DNA of 64,000 nucleotides from Anaerococcus murdochii (GTDB taxonomy: Bacteria; Bacillota; Clostridia; Tissierellales; Peptoniphilaceae), in NCBI RefSeq assembly GCF_019957155.1, contig NZ_JAIPME010000002.1:1798001-1862000 (forward strand), given 5' to 3'. Positions 10,042-19,416 of this stretch are shown here, one piece after another. Made by a program: the position numbers and the translations under genes. The notes below the pieces were generated by a model, which worked only from the letters and a program-made list of their open reading frames with translations, did not search any database and had not been told where the DNA came from. How positions within the stretch are numbered: the stretch's first letter is position 1; every line of letters begins with the position of its first letter.

Positions 10042-11024
10042 TATTCAATAACCGTAAATAGACCACTTATTGATTCATAAGTATTAATTCTGTTAATAGC
10101 TTCAGCAAGAAGTGGAGCTATTGATAGTTGGGTTATCTTGTCTATTCTTTTTTCTTCTGGTTGGGCTATGGTGTCTGTAATTATAACTTCTTTAACAGAT
10201 GGTTTTTGAAGTTTCTTTACAGCATCTCCAGAGAATACACCGTGAGTTGCTACTAAATAAACATCTTTTGCGCCATTTTCAACTAGGAAGTCTGCCGCAT
10301 TTGTAATTGTTCCAGCAGTATCTATCATATCATCAACGATAATAGCGTGCTTACCTTTGAAATCACCAATTACAGACATTACTTCAGAAACATTTGGCAT
10401 AGGTCTTCTTTTTTCGATTATGGCTATTGGTAATTTTAAGTAGTCAGCAAATTCTCTAGCACGTCTTACACCACCAAGGTCAGGACTTACTACTACAAAT
10501 TCCTCTGGTTTATCAAAAGCGAATGACTGGAAGTGAGTTGAAAGTAATCTAATTGCAGAGAAATGGTCAACTGGAATATCAAAGTAACCTTGTATTTGAC
10601 CAGCATGAAGATCCATGGTTATAACTCTATTAGCTCCCGCAATAGTAAGTAAGTTAGCAACTAATTTTGCTGTTATTGGCTCTCTTCCTCTTGTTTTTCT
10701 ATCTTGTCTAGCATAACCGTAGTAAGGAATAACTGCGTTTATGTAACCAGCAGATGCTCTCTTACAAGCATCAATCATTATCAATAATTCCATCAAATTA
10801 TCATTAGTAGGGCTTGAAGTTGGTTGTACTATAAAGACATCTTTACCTCTAACTGATTCGTTGATTTTAATGCTTATTTCACCATCTTTAAACTTTTCTA
10901 TATCAGCCTTTGTAAGTTCAGTTCCAAGATTTTTAGCCATACTTTCTGCTAATTTGATGTTGGAATTTCCTGTTAATAGTTTTAATTCCCCTCTTTGGAT
11001 ATACTTATTTGTTTTAGTTGACAT
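10041..11024 (-). CDS. prs: Ribose-phosphate pyrophosphokinase (PRPP synthetase)
   Basis: Makes PRPP from ribose 5-phosphate and ATP for purine, pyrimidine, histidine and NAD pathways. It has the bacterial class I features: NSNIKLAESMAKNLG near the start, YYGYARQDRK ATP loop, MDLHAGQIQGYFDIPVDH, and the PRPP-binding IIVDDMIDTAGT. 327 residues, slightly longer than usual through a short N-terminal extension. It sits 2 nt after glmU; glmU-prs-pth-mfd is a conserved Firmicutes order. Confidence 0.97.
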   Translation of the reverse strand: MSTKTNKYIQRGELKLLTGNSNIKLAESMAKNLGTELTKADIEKFKDGEISIKINESVRGKDVFIVQPTSSPTNDNLMELLIMIDACKRASAGYINAVIPYYGYARQDRKTRGREPITAKLVANLLTIAGANRVITMDLHAGQIQGYFDIPVDHFSAIRLLSTHFQSFAFDKPEEFVVVSPDLGGVRRAREFADYLKLPIAIIEKRRPMPNVSEVMSVIGDFKGKHAIIVDDMIDTAGTITNAADFLVENGAKDVYLVATHGVFSGDAVKKLQKPSVKEVIITDTIAQPEEKRIDKITQLSIAPLLAEAINRINTYESISGLFTVIE

Positions 11025-11026
11025 TT

Positions 11027-12412
11027 CTACTCCTTGTGATTTTTATCTCTTTCTTTTTTTCTTTCAACATAACCTTTAATGTGTTTTTGTTCTGCCCTTT
11101 CTATAATCAACTCGCCAGTACTAACATCTTCTGTTATTGTAGAACCAGCAGCAACAAAGCCTTCTTTCTCTACCTTAACAGGGGCAACTATATTCGCGTT
11201 TGATCCTATAAAAGCACCATCTTCTATAACCGACCTATGCTTAAACTTACCATCATAGTTTACAAAAACAACTCCACAACCAATATTTATATCTTGACCT
11301 AGGTCACTATCGCCAATGTAGGCAAGATGGCCCGCCTTGGTTCCTTCACCAAGGCTAGAATTTTTAACCTCAACAAAGTTACCAATATGGACTTTTTTTC
11401 CTATGTGTGCATTAGGTCTCAGTCTTGCAAAAGGACCTATATTACTACCTTCTTCCATATAAGAATTTTCTATAACTGCATTATCTATTTTAACATTATC
11501 TTCTATGGTTGAATTGATAATTCGTGTTGACCCATCAATTAAACAAGACTTTCCAATCTTAGACTTACCATAAATTTTTACAAAACCTGATATTACAGTA
11601 TCAATCCCAATTTCAACTCCATCTTCAATAAAAGTTGTTTCAGGACTTTCAATTATTACACCATTAATCATGTGCTCTTTATTTATCCTAGATTGAAGGA
11701 TTTTTTCTGCTTTATATAGCTCGTATTTATTATTTATGCCATAAAATTCTTCGTGATTTTTACTAACAAAGGCATTTACTAGTTTACCATCGTTTTTTAG
11801 AATCCCTATGCAATCTGTTAAGTAGAGTTCATTTTGGTCATTATTTGAATCTATTTTTGAAAGAGAATCTTTTAAGTCTTTAGCTTTAAATATATAAATG
11901 CCTACATTAATTTCATTTATTGTCTCTTGGCCCGGTTTTAAATCTCTATCTTCAGTAATTTTTATAAAGTAATTATTTTCATCTCTAATAATTCTTCCAT
12001 AACCCTTTGGTTCATCAATCAAGGTAGAAAGAATTGTGCAAGCAGCGTTTGATTCATTATGATAGTTAATAAGTTTTTCCAGGGATTCTTTTTTTATTAA
12101 TGGTATATCTCCATTTAAAATTAGAACTTGGTCATCATCTTCCACAAAGTCTAAGGCTAGGCCTGCTGCATAGCCAGTTCCATAAGGAATACCCGGTCCT
12201 ATTTTTTGCTCTACTATTTTTACATCAGGGAATAAATCTTCTAACTTAGGTTTATTTTTTCCTCCAATTATAATAGTTTCTGAATTTTGAAAATCACTAG
12301 CTTCTTTTACGTATTTTATAATTTCTTTATTGACAAGCTTATGAAGGACTTTTGATTTTTCAGATTTCATCCTTGTGCCTTCACCAGCTGCCATTATTAT
12401 TGTTTTAATCAT
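11027..12412 (-). CDS. glmU: Bifunctional GlmU, UDP-GlcNAc pyrophosphorylase / GlcN-1-P acetyltransferase
   Basis: Makes UDP-N-acetylglucosamine for peptidoglycan and wall polymers. The N-terminal nucleotidyltransferase (about 1-228) has AAGEGTRMKSEKSKVLHKL, PYGTGYAAG and LILNGDIPLI. The C-terminal half is a left-handed beta-helix of hexapeptide repeats with RLRPNAHIG, NFVEVKNS, KAGHLAYIGDSDLG and NYDGKFKHR, which form the acetyltransferase site. 461 residues, full length. The motif usually reads PKVLH and here is SKVLH, a mild change. It follows directly after the deoD stop. Confidence 0.97.
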   Translation of the reverse strand: MIKTIIMAAGEGTRMKSEKSKVLHKLVNKEIIKYVKEASDFQNSETIIIGGKNKPKLEDLFPDVKIVEQKIGPGIPYGTGYAAGLALDFVEDDDQVLILNGDIPLIKKESLEKLINYHNESNAACTILSTLIDEPKGYGRIIRDENNYFIKITEDRDLKPGQETINEINVGIYIFKAKDLKDSLSKIDSNNDQNELYLTDCIGILKNDGKLVNAFVSKNHEEFYGINNKYELYKAEKILQSRINKEHMINGVIIESPETTFIEDGVEIGIDTVISGFVKIYGKSKIGKSCLIDGSTRIINSTIEDNVKIDNAVIENSYMEEGSNIGPFARLRPNAHIGKKVHIGNFVEVKNSSLGEGTKAGHLAYIGDSDLGQDINIGCGVVFVNYDGKFKHRSVIEDGAFIGSNANIVAPVKVEKEGFVAAGSTITEDVSTGELIIERAEQKHIKGYVERKKERDKNHKE

Positions 12413-13132
12413 CTAGGCTTCAGCTACCTCCAGGGCTAGCTCCATCATATTTGTATATGATTTTTGCCTATTTTCGGCACTATCGGCTACATTTTCTATA
12501 AGAGAGTCAGAAATTGTAAAGATTCCAAGACCTTTTTTACCATGTTTTCTAGCAGCCATAAATAGACCATAAGATTCCATTTCTACACAAAGGATGCCGT
12601 ATTTTCTTAAATTTTCAAATACTTTAGGATCCATATCATTGTAAAATTGATCTGAAGAATGTACTTGGCCACAATGAGTTCTATATCCTAATTCCTTTGA
12701 TTTTTCAACAGCTTTAACCAACAAATCAAAATCTGGTGTTACAGAAAAATGGATATTACCAAATAAATTATCGTTAATGGATGACTCTGAACAAGCTGAT
12801 TGAGCTATTACTATGTCATGAAGTTTTACATCTTCTTGCATAGAGCCAGCTGTGCCCACTCTTATAATGCAATCTACATCATAAAAATCAAAAAGTTCAT
12901 TGTAATATATCATAGCAGATGGTATTCCCATGCCACTACCCATTACAGATACTCTTTTTCCTTTGTAGTAGCCAGTAAAGCCAAGCATACCACGAGTTTC
13001 AGTAAATTGAGTCACATCTTCTAAGAAATTATCAGCTATAAATTTAGCCCTCAAAGGATCACCTGGCATTAGTACAGTTTTTGCTATCTGATCTTTGCAT
13101 GTTGCAGAAATGTGCGGTGTTGGTATTGTCAT
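12413..13132 (-). CDS. deoD: Purine-nucleoside phosphorylase, DeoD type
   Basis: Phosphorolytic cleavage of purine nucleosides to base and (deoxy)ribose 1-phosphate for salvage. Typical DeoD sequence: TPHISATCKDQIAKTVLMPGDPLRAK at the start, MGSGMGIPSAMIYYNELF, IIRVGTAGSM, and ECVEMES-like LCVEMESYGLF, then ISDSL near the end. 239 residues, normal for the hexameric family. GGAG lies before the ATG. It directly precedes glmU with no gap, so it appears to be the first gene of the deoD-glmU-prs-pth-mfd transcript, downstream of a weak terminator after rpiB. Confidence 0.96.
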   Translation of the reverse strand: MTIPTPHISATCKDQIAKTVLMPGDPLRAKFIADNFLEDVTQFTETRGMLGFTGYYKGKRVSVMGSGMGIPSAMIYYNELFDFYDVDCIIRVGTAGSMQEDVKLHDIVIAQSACSESSINDNLFGNIHFSVTPDFDLLVKAVEKSKELGYRTHCGQVHSSDQFYNDMDPKVFENLRKYGILCVEMESYGLFMAARKHGKKGLGIFTISDSLIENVADSAENRQKSYTNMMELALEVAEA

Positions 13133-13144
13133 ATATGCTCCTTT

Positions 13145-13176
13145 TTATAAACAAAAATAGAGACTCAAATAGTCTC
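13145..13176 (-). terminator. Weak terminator or attenuator between rpiB and deoD
   Basis: A 6-bp inverted repeat GAGACT/AGTCTC (13160-13176) overlaps the rpiB stop and is followed on the minus strand by a T-rich but interrupted tract. It may reduce, rather than stop, read-through into deoD. Confidence 0.45.
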
Positions 13177-13618
13177 AATTATCTTCTTCTATTTTACAAA
13201 TTTTATCTACACGTCTTTGGTGACGACCACCTTCAAATTCGGTTGTTGCAAATTCTTCTACAATCATTTTGCAAACTTCTGTTCCTATAACTCTGGCACC
13301 AAGGCATAATACATTAGCATTGTTATGAGCCCTGCTCATTCTTGCAGAAAATGTCTCAGAAACGCATGCTGCTCTTATTCCTTTAACTTTATTTGCTGAC
13401 ATAGACATTCCTAAACCTGTACCACAAATAAGGATAGCAAAATCAGCTTCTTTATTGACAACTTTTTCACAAGCCTTGACAGCAAAATCACTATAATCAC
13501 AAGATTCTTTATTATAAGTACCTAGATGAATAACTTCATGACCTAGTTCTTCAAGTTTTTCACAAACAGTTGGTTGAAGATCAATGCCCCCATGATCATT
13601 AGCTACTACAAATTTCAT
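13175..13618 (-). CDS. rpiB: Ribose 5-phosphate isomerase B (RpiB/LacA/LacB family)
   Basis: Interconverts ribose 5-phosphate and ribulose 5-phosphate. It has VVANDHGGID near the start, the catalytic-Cys loop ILICGTGLGMSMSANKVKGIRA and SRAHNNANVLCLGARVIG. 147 residues from ATG 13618, chosen because AAAGGAGGGG is directly upstream; an in-frame longer form starting at 13693 would run through the promoter. RpiB next to deoD makes metabolic sense, as PNP produces ribose 1-phosphate. LacA/B isomerases look similar, but no galactose genes are nearby. Confidence 0.93.
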   Translation of the reverse strand: MKFVVANDHGGIDLQPTVCEKLEELGHEVIHLGTYNKESCDYSDFAVKACEKVVNKEADFAILICGTGLGMSMSANKVKGIRAACVSETFSARMSRAHNNANVLCLGARVIGTEVCKMIVEEFATTEFEGGRHQRRVDKICKIEEDN

Positions 13619-13713
13619 GGCCCCTCCTTTAAACTTTACATTATAATATAAATATACGTCATCTATTCCCATATTCAAAGTAGAACTTGACAAGTTTTCT
13701 TTATTAAATATGG

Positions 13714-13719
13714 TATAAT
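13714..13719 (+). promoter_or_regulatory. Extended -10 promoter of murC
   Basis: TGGTATAAT (TATAAT at 13714-13719) forms an extended -10 about 47 nt before the murC ATG. A perfect TTGACA at 13687-13692 is 21 nt away, too far for a normal spacer, so the extended -10 is the main signal. Confidence 0.5.
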
Positions 13720-13766
13720 GTAGTAAATATACTTAAAGACTTAACTATTAAGGAGATTATCAATAT

Positions 13767-15161
13767 ATGTTTGAATTTAACTTAGATAGACACGATTATA
13801 AATATGTTCATTTCATTGGAATAGGTGGAATTTCCATGAGTGGACTCGCCCACCTTTTATTTGAAAAAGGATATAAGGTTACTGGATCTGATAGGAGCGA
13901 ATCAGATACAGTTAAGATCCTAAAAGATCTTGGCATAGAAGTTTTCATTGGTCAGAGAAAAGAAAACATCAAAAACCCAGACTTGGTTGTATATACAGAT
14001 GCGATTGCAGATGATAACGAAGAATTAATTGAAGCAAGAAAACTTGATGTACCTGTTGTTACAAGAGGTGTATTCTTAGGAGCTCTTATGAGGAATTATA
14101 AGAATTCCATTGCAATATCAGGTTCTCATGGTAAATCAACTACAACAAGCATGATTTCTAAAATTCTTCTTCATTCAGATGAAAATGCCACTATTTTACT
14201 TGGTGGAAATCTAGATGATATGAAGGGAAATGTAAAAGTTGGAAATGAAGACTTCCTTGTTACTGAAGCCTGTGAATATAAGGGAAATATAAGATATTAT
14301 TACCCTCAAACAGTAATTATTTTAAATATTGACGAAGACCACCTAGACTATTACAAGGATTTAAACGATATCGTTGAAACTTTCAAAGTTTATCTTAGAA
14401 ACCAAGACAAAAATTCAAAGACAATATTAAACCTTAATGAAGAAAATAATAAGCTTATCTTAGATGCTGTCCAAGGGGAATTGATTACCTATGGACAAGA
14501 AAATCCAGACGCTGATTACTATGCTACAAATATCACTTTTGATGAAATAGGTAGACCAAGCTTTGATCTAATTATGAAAAATGGAAATACTGAGCATTTC
14601 AAACTTGGAGTTATCGGTAGGCACAATATTAACAATGCCATGGCATCAATTATAGCGACCTATGAAAATGGTATTAATATAAATACAATCAGAAATAATA
14701 TCCTAAAATACACAGGTCTTGACAGAAGAATGCAAGTTATTGGTCATGTAAATAAAACAACTATAATGACTGATTATGGCCATCATCCTTCAGAGATTCT
14801 TGTTACACTAGATGCACTTGCAGAACATACAAAAGGCAGACTAATTTGTGTTTGGCAACCTCATACCTATTCAAGAACAAAAACTCTATTTAATGACTTT
14901 TTAAATAGTTTTGATTCAGCTGATGAAATAATTGTTACAGACATTTATGCAGCAAGAGAAAAATTTGACCCAACAATCCACTCAAAAGATGTTGTAGATG
15001 CTATGGTTAATAAAGGTTTAAACGCCAAATACCTTGCAACATTTGAAGAAGCCAGAGATTATATTTATAAGATAATTAAAGACGACGATTTAGTTATAAC
15101 TACAGGTTGTGGAAATCCTGATAAACTTGCGAAAATGATTGTAGAAGATCAAAAAAATTAG
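13767..15161 (+). CDS. murC: UDP-N-acetylmuramate--L-alanine ligase
   Basis: Adds L-Ala to UDP-MurNAc, the first peptide step of peptidoglycan synthesis. The N-terminal Rossmann motif HFIGIGGISMSGLA is followed by the ATP P-loop SGSHGKSTTTSM near residue 115, EACEYKGNIRYYYP, NIDEDHLDYY and the C-terminal DYGHHPSEI and WQPHTYSRTKTL. 464 residues, full length. It stands alone on the plus strand between minus-strand operons with its own promoter and a strong terminator. Confidence 0.97.
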   Translation: MFEFNLDRHDYKYVHFIGIGGISMSGLAHLLFEKGYKVTGSDRSESDTVKILKDLGIEVFIGQRKENIKNPDLVVYTDAIADDNEELIEARKLDVPVVTRGVFLGALMRNYKNSIAISGSHGKSTTTSMISKILLHSDENATILLGGNLDDMKGNVKVGNEDFLVTEACEYKGNIRYYYPQTVIILNIDEDHLDYYKDLNDIVETFKVYLRNQDKNSKTILNLNEENNKLILDAVQGELITYGQENPDADYYATNITFDEIGRPSFDLIMKNGNTEHFKLGVIGRHNINNAMASIIATYENGININTIRNNILKYTGLDRRMQVIGHVNKTTIMTDYGHHPSEILVTLDALAEHTKGRLICVWQPHTYSRTKTLFNDFLNSFDSADEIIVTDIYAAREKFDPTIHSKDVVDAMVNKGLNAKYLATFEEARDYIYKIIKDDDLVITTGCGNPDKLAKMIVEDQKN

Positions 15162-15175
15162 TTGATATGTAAAAT

Positions 15176-15225
15176 AAAAACCAGCCTTATAAACATATAT
15201 TATTGTTTATAGGACTGGTTTTTTT
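15176..15225. terminator. Bidirectional terminator between murC and mazF
   Basis: A long hairpin (AAAAACCAG then CTTATAAAC at 15186-15194, pairing with 15205-15224, one mismatch) is flanked by A- and T-runs, serving both converging transcripts. Confidence 0.85.
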
Positions 15226-15574
15226 AATCTTGTTCAATCGCTAGAGAAATTCCAATAGCTTCATCAATTTTATTCATGATATCAGCAGAGAATGTTCCTA
15301 TTTTTTCCCTAAGCCTAGTTTTGTCTATTGTTCTTAATTGTTCCATAAGGGCTACAGAATTTTTAGGTAAGCCGTATTTATTACCCTTTAATTTTACATG
15401 AGTCGGAAGTTTCGCCTTATTCATTTGACTTGTCACAGGTGCAACAATAATTGTAGGCGAATATTTATTTCCTATATCATTTTGAACTACAATAACAGGT
15501 CTTACTCCTCCCTGCTCACTACCAACTACCGGAGAAAGATCTGCGTAATATAAATCTCCTCTTCTAACTTTCAT
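15224..15574 (-). CDS. mazF: MazF/PemK family endoribonuclease (EndoA-like toxin)
   Basis: A sequence-specific mRNA interferase. The protein matches Bacillus EndoA closely: [42 protein letters not shown] and [18 protein letters not shown]. The conserved Arg (GVRPV) and Thr/Ser (VTSQ) of the active site are present. 116 residues, full length. In Bacillus the order is alr-antitoxin-toxin, but here the mazF ATG overlaps the alr end by 11 nt, so there is no space for an antitoxin. The AGGAG ribosome site lies inside alr. It is the last gene of acpS::nnrD-alr-mazF. Confidence 0.93.
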   Translation of the reverse strand: MKVRRGDLYYADLSPVVGSEQGGVRPVIVVQNDIGNKYSPTIIVAPVTSQMNKAKLPTHVKLKGNKYGLPKNSVALMEQLRTIDKTRLREKIGTFSADIMNKIDEAIGISLAIEQD

Positions 15575-16682
15575 TTAATTCTCCTAAATAATCACGCGCT
15601 TCAATCACTTCTCCGTTTTTTATGTAAATCCTCTTAACTCTCATTGATATATTTGTCATTAACTCATAGGAAATAGTGCCTATTAAGTCAGCATCTCTAT
15701 CTATGTCCCTATATATTTCTACTTTTTCACCAATCTTAACATCAAGTCCACTTACATCAACCATCATCTGATCCATGCAAACCCTGCCTAATACCTTACA
15801 AGCTTTACCTTTTATGTAAACTTGACCTTTATTTGAGAATAACCTATTGTAACCATCTGCATATCCAATAGCAACTGAGGCTACCTTCATTGGTTTATCA
15901 CTTACAAAAGTTCTTCCATAGGAAATTGGAGTGCCAGCCTCTATCTCTTTGACAAAATGAACATATGTATAGAGTTTGAAAATTTTCTCTAGTTCTATTT
16001 CTGTATTATCTTTAACCACTATTGACGGATATAAGCCATAAAGAGATATACCAACTCGGTTCATTCCCTTAAAGATTTTTTGTCTTATAGTAGCTGCAGA
16101 GTTTGCAAGATGTACAAATTCAAAAGCAAAATCATCTTTAACTTGGTCAATAATCCTATCAAATATTTCCTCTTGCTTAATAGTAAAGCTATTATCTTCT
16201 TCGTCAGCTGTTGCAAAATGGCTAAAAGCAGAAATTATATCTATATTTTTTAAATCTTTTAACTTCTTGATTTGGGAAATTTCATCTTCCCTAAAACCAA
16301 TCCTACCATGGCCTGTATCTAGGACAACATGACCTCTTATTTTATAGCCTAATTTATTTATTTCTTGGGCTAAACCAAAGTCATATATTGAAATATCAAT
16401 GTCATTTCTAGAACATTTTTCTATATCATCTAAACCTACATATCCTAATATTAAAATTGGCTTTATTATACCTGCTCGTCTTAGCAAAAGTGCTTCGCTT
16501 AGTCTTGCTACAGCAAAATAATCAACTATATCTTCTATTTCTCTACAAATCACATCAGAACCAAGGCCATATGCATTAGCTTTGACTACTGCGCAGAATT
16601 TAGAATTTTCGCTTATTTTTTTTATTTTTAATATATTATTTCTAATTTTATCTATATTAATTTCTAAATATGTTTCTTGCAT
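15564..16682 (-). CDS. alr: Alanine racemase
   Basis: A PLP enzyme that makes D-alanine for peptidoglycan. PLP-binding Lys34 is in [11 protein letters not shown]; the catalytic Tyr region is [25 protein letters not shown], and [13 protein letters not shown] is the substrate Arg/Met loop. 372 residues, full length. It starts 2 nt after the acpS::nnrD gene and overlaps mazF at its end. Neighbourhood acpS-nnrD-alr-mazF is well conserved in Firmicutes. Confidence 0.96.
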   Translation of the reverse strand: MQETYLEINIDKIRNNILKIKKISENSKFCAVVKANAYGLGSDVICREIEDIVDYFAVARLSEALLLRRAGIIKPILILGYVGLDDIEKCSRNDIDISIYDFGLAQEINKLGYKIRGHVVLDTGHGRIGFREDEISQIKKLKDLKNIDIISAFSHFATADEEDNSFTIKQEEIFDRIIDQVKDDFAFEFVHLANSAATIRQKIFKGMNRVGISLYGLYPSIVVKDNTEIELEKIFKLYTYVHFVKEIEAGTPISYGRTFVSDKPMKVASVAIGYADGYNRLFSNKGQVYIKGKACKVLGRVCMDQMMVDVSGLDVKIGEKVEIYRDIDRDADLIGTISYELMTNISMRVKRIYIKNGEVIEARDYLGELNES

Positions 16683-16684
16683 AC

Positions 16685-17863
16685 CTACCTCAAAAGTCGG
16701 ATTGCCTTTGGTAAATAAGCTATAATATCACTCGCAATTAAGGATTCCTCGCATAAATCAGCACTTGCCAAATCACCAGCAAGGGAATGTAAATAGACAC
16801 CAAGTCTTGCTGCATCAAATTCTTCCAGTATTGGCAAAAGTCCAGAAATAATTCCAGTTAAAACATCACCACTACCAGCAGTTGCCATACCAGGGTTTCC
16901 AAGCTTATTTATATATAACTCATTACCGTCTGTTACTATAGTTTCTTCAGATTTTAAGACAAGAATAATCCCATATTTTTTTGCAAAATCTTTTGCATTA
17001 CCAATCCTATCAGCATTAATTTCACTAATTGATAAGCCACTTAATCTCGAAAATTCTTTCAGATGTGGGGTTAGGATTATATTTTTTTTATGTAGAACGG
17101 ACTTATCTTTAGCTACCGCGTTTAATCCGTCTGCATCGATTATAATTTTGCCATCAAAATTATTTATTATATTACCAATAAGTTCATTTAAACTTGAATC
17201 TTGTCCCATTCCTGGACCAATCGCAAGAACGTTCTTATCATCTAAGTATCCTAAAATCTGCTTAAATATAAGTTTATTATACTTTAAATTATAAGAATCA
17301 ATAGTTTTTATTATCTGCTCACAAGACTTAATTTGCAAAATATCACTTATAGATGAAGGCACAAGTAGATAAACAAGACCAGCTCCAACCCTTAAAGCAG
17401 CAGAAGAAGCAAGGTAGCAGGAACCTGCCATACCCTCAGATCCACCCAAAATTGCAACCTTGCCGTAGTCCCCCTTATGACTAGTTTTTTTTCTAAGCGG
17501 CAAAATATCTTTCATCTGTTCAGAAATTTTTATTTTATTAACTTCATTATTTATGCAAATAGCAACAGCTATATCAGAGTCATGTGAAATTGACACTTCT
17601 GCATCAACTATATTTCCGTCAATTAAAATGAATGGCGTGTATGATTTGTGTTTTACTTCTATTTTCAGACTCTTTATATAGGATAAATCAAGATTATAAG
17701 CTTTTATAACCGCTTCTTTTAGAGCATAAATTCCAGCTAGAGTCTGAAAAGGGTTTTCTTTTTTAAAAGCATAAGAAAGCTCATATCTACTAAAGACTTT
17801 TTTTAGAAAATTATCTGATTTTCCCTTAATTTTATGTATAGAAATTATATCAATACCAATCAT
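16685..17863 (-). CDS. Fusion of holo-ACP synthase (AcpS) and ADP-dependent NAD(P)H-hydrate dehydratase (NnrD)
   Basis: Residues 1-107 are a complete AcpS, which transfers phosphopantetheine from CoA to acyl carrier protein: GIDIISI with metal-binding Asp5, FSRYEL, ALKEAVIKA with Glu50, and VSISHDSDIAVA. Residues about 112-392 are the YjeF C-terminal kinase-like dehydratase that repairs hydrated NAD(P)H: GGSEGMAGSCYLASSAALR, GPGMGQDSS, IDADGLNAV, LTPHLKEFSRL and NPGMATAGSGDVLTGI. The YjeF N-terminal epimerase, usually joined to NnrD, is absent; AcpS takes its place. The same genes are neighbours in many clostridia, so this looks like a fusion of adjacent genes. No frameshift is seen. Confidence 0.9.
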   Translation of the reverse strand: MIGIDIISIHKIKGKSDNFLKKVFSRYELSYAFKKENPFQTLAGIYALKEAVIKAYNLDLSYIKSLKIEVKHKSYTPFILIDGNIVDAEVSISHDSDIAVAICINNEVNKIKISEQMKDILPLRKKTSHKGDYGKVAILGGSEGMAGSCYLASSAALRVGAGLVYLLVPSSISDILQIKSCEQIIKTIDSYNLKYNKLIFKQILGYLDDKNVLAIGPGMGQDSSLNELIGNIINNFDGKIIIDADGLNAVAKDKSVLHKKNIILTPHLKEFSRLSGLSISEINADRIGNAKDFAKKYGIILVLKSEETIVTDGNELYINKLGNPGMATAGSGDVLTGIISGLLPILEEFDAARLGVYLHSLAGDLASADLCEESLIASDIIAYLPKAIRLLR

Positions 17864-17972
17864 TACAAACCTGGCCTTTTTGTTTATTCTTTCTCACTAG
17901 AGAACTTATCATTACGCAAATTAAATATATTTTTAAATCCTAAAATCATTCTTTTATCAGTGTCTTCATTAG

Positions 17973-17998
17973 AAAAAGGGAAGCGCCTTAGCACTTCC
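17973..17998 (-). terminator. Terminator after gatB
   Basis: On the minus strand an 8-bp stem GGAAGTGC/GCGCTTCC with a TAAG loop (17979-17998) is followed by a T-run. It separates the gatCAB transcript from the acpS::nnrD operon; the rest of the gap (17864-17970) is AT-rich and must hold the acpS promoter, which I could not define. Confidence 0.75.
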
Positions 17999-19416
17999 TA
18001 TTCTCCTAATTTTTCTTTTAGTAATTTATTGATTTCCTGAGGATTACCCTTACCTTTTGTCTTCTTCATAGCTTGTCCAACTAAGAAACCAAAGGCCCTA
18101 TCCTTACCATTTTTGATATCTTCAATTGATTGAGGATTTTCGCGAAGAACTTCACTAACAATATCTTCTAGGAAAGAAGAATCTGAGATTTGTAGAAGGT
18201 TTCTTTCTTCTGCAAGTTTTTCTGGATTCTCATTAGAAGTATATATTTCTCTTAACAATTTTTTTGCTACATTATTATTGATCTTGTTATTCTTAGCAAG
18301 GTTTATCAATTTTGCAAAATTTTCTACAGATAATGCCATATTATCTGCTGTTTCTTCGGCTTCGTTAAGTCTTCTAGATAATTCAGTTAGGATCCAATTT
18401 GCTGTTGTATTTGAATCTTTAACTAATTTATCAGTTGATTCAAATAAACTTGCAAGATTCCTATCATGGCTTAATAGGTTTGCATCGTACTCAGAAAGTT
18501 TGTAATCTTTCATATATCTAGCTTGTTTTTTACTTGGAAGTTCTGGTAAGTTCTCTCTAAAATTTTCAATAAATTCATCAGATAGGTAAATATCTGGTAT
18601 ATCACCATCAGCAGAAAACCTATAGTCATTGCCTACTTCTTTATTTCTCATATGGATAGTTTCAAGCTCGATATCATCCCATCTTCTGGTTTCTTTAACA
18701 CCTGTTTGACCTTTTTCAAGAAGTGCAGTCTGTCTTTGAACTTCAAAAGTAAGGGCGTTTTCTATAGCCCTTATTGAGTTAATATTTTTAATCTCAGCTA
18801 TTTCTGTTCTAAAACCTGATTCTTCGTCCTTGATATTTACGTTTACGTCAACACGCATAGATCCTTCCGCCATTATACAGTCAGAAACACCAAGGAATTT
18901 TAAAGTAGATGCAAGAGTTTCAACAAACTCTCTTGCTTCTTCTGGTGATGACATATCTGGATCTGTAACTATTTCAATTAAAGGAACTCCCGCTCTGTTA
19001 TAATCCATAAGAACTGTGTCATCATCGTTATGGTTTGACTTACCAGTATCTTCTTCCATATGAATTTCTCTAATGTTTATGTGTTTGCCGCTTGTAAGTT
19101 CAAGGTAGCCTTCGTAAGCATATGGCTTTTCAAATTGGGTTAATTGGTAGCCCTTAACAAGGTCTGGGTAAAAATATTTTTTCCTATCAACCTTTTGGTC
19201 ATTTCTAATCTTGCAATTAAAAGCAAGACCTGCCATTACAGCGTATTCCACAGCTCTTTTATTCATTTGTGGAAGTGTGCCTGGATGGCCTAAACATATT
19301 GGACAAACATTTGTATTTGGAACTGCTCCGAATTCATTTTTACAGGAGCAAAACATTTTTGTAGCTGTTGATAACTCAACGTGGATCTCAAGACCTATTA
19401 TTGTTTTAGTTTTCAT
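17998..19416 (-). CDS. gatB: Aspartyl/glutamyl-tRNA(Asn/Gln) amidotransferase subunit B
   Basis: The kinase/tRNA-binding subunit of GatCAB, which amidates Glu-tRNA(Gln) and Asp-tRNA(Asn). It starts TIIGLEIHVEL, then has the zinc-site cysteines in MFCSCKNEFG and NVCPICLGHPG, RKKYFYPDLVKGYQ, and a C-terminal YqeY-like tail domain (GQAMKKTKGKGNPQEINKLL). 472 residues, full length. It overlaps gatA by 11 nt and is the last gene of the operon. Its presence suggests indirect tRNA charging in this organism. Confidence 0.97.
   Translation of the reverse strand: MKTKTIIGLEIHVELSTATKMFCSCKNEFGAVPNTNVCPICLGHPGTLPQMNKRAVEYAVMAGLAFNCKIRNDQKVDRKKYFYPDLVKGYQLTQFEKPYAYEGYLELTSGKHINIREIHMEEDTGKSNHNDDDTVLMDYNRAGVPLIEIVTDPDMSSPEEAREFVETLASTLKFLGVSDCIMAEGSMRVDVNVNIKDEESGFRTEIAEIKNINSIRAIENALTFEVQRQTALLEKGQTGVKETRRWDDIELETIHMRNKEVGNDYRFSADGDIPDIYLSDEFIENFRENLPELPSKKQARYMKDYKLSEYDANLLSHDRNLASLFESTDKLVKDSNTTANWILTELSRRLNEAEETADNMALSVENFAKLINLAKNNKINNNVAKKLLREIYTSNENPEKLAEERNLLQISDSSFLEDIVSEVLRENPQSIEDIKNGKDRAFGFLVGQAMKKTKGKGNPQEINKLLKEKLGE

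Noticed and set aside
13687..13719. Classic TTGACA/TATAAT promoter for murC
   Set aside because: The spacer is 21 nt, outside the normal range; only the extended -10 is accepted.
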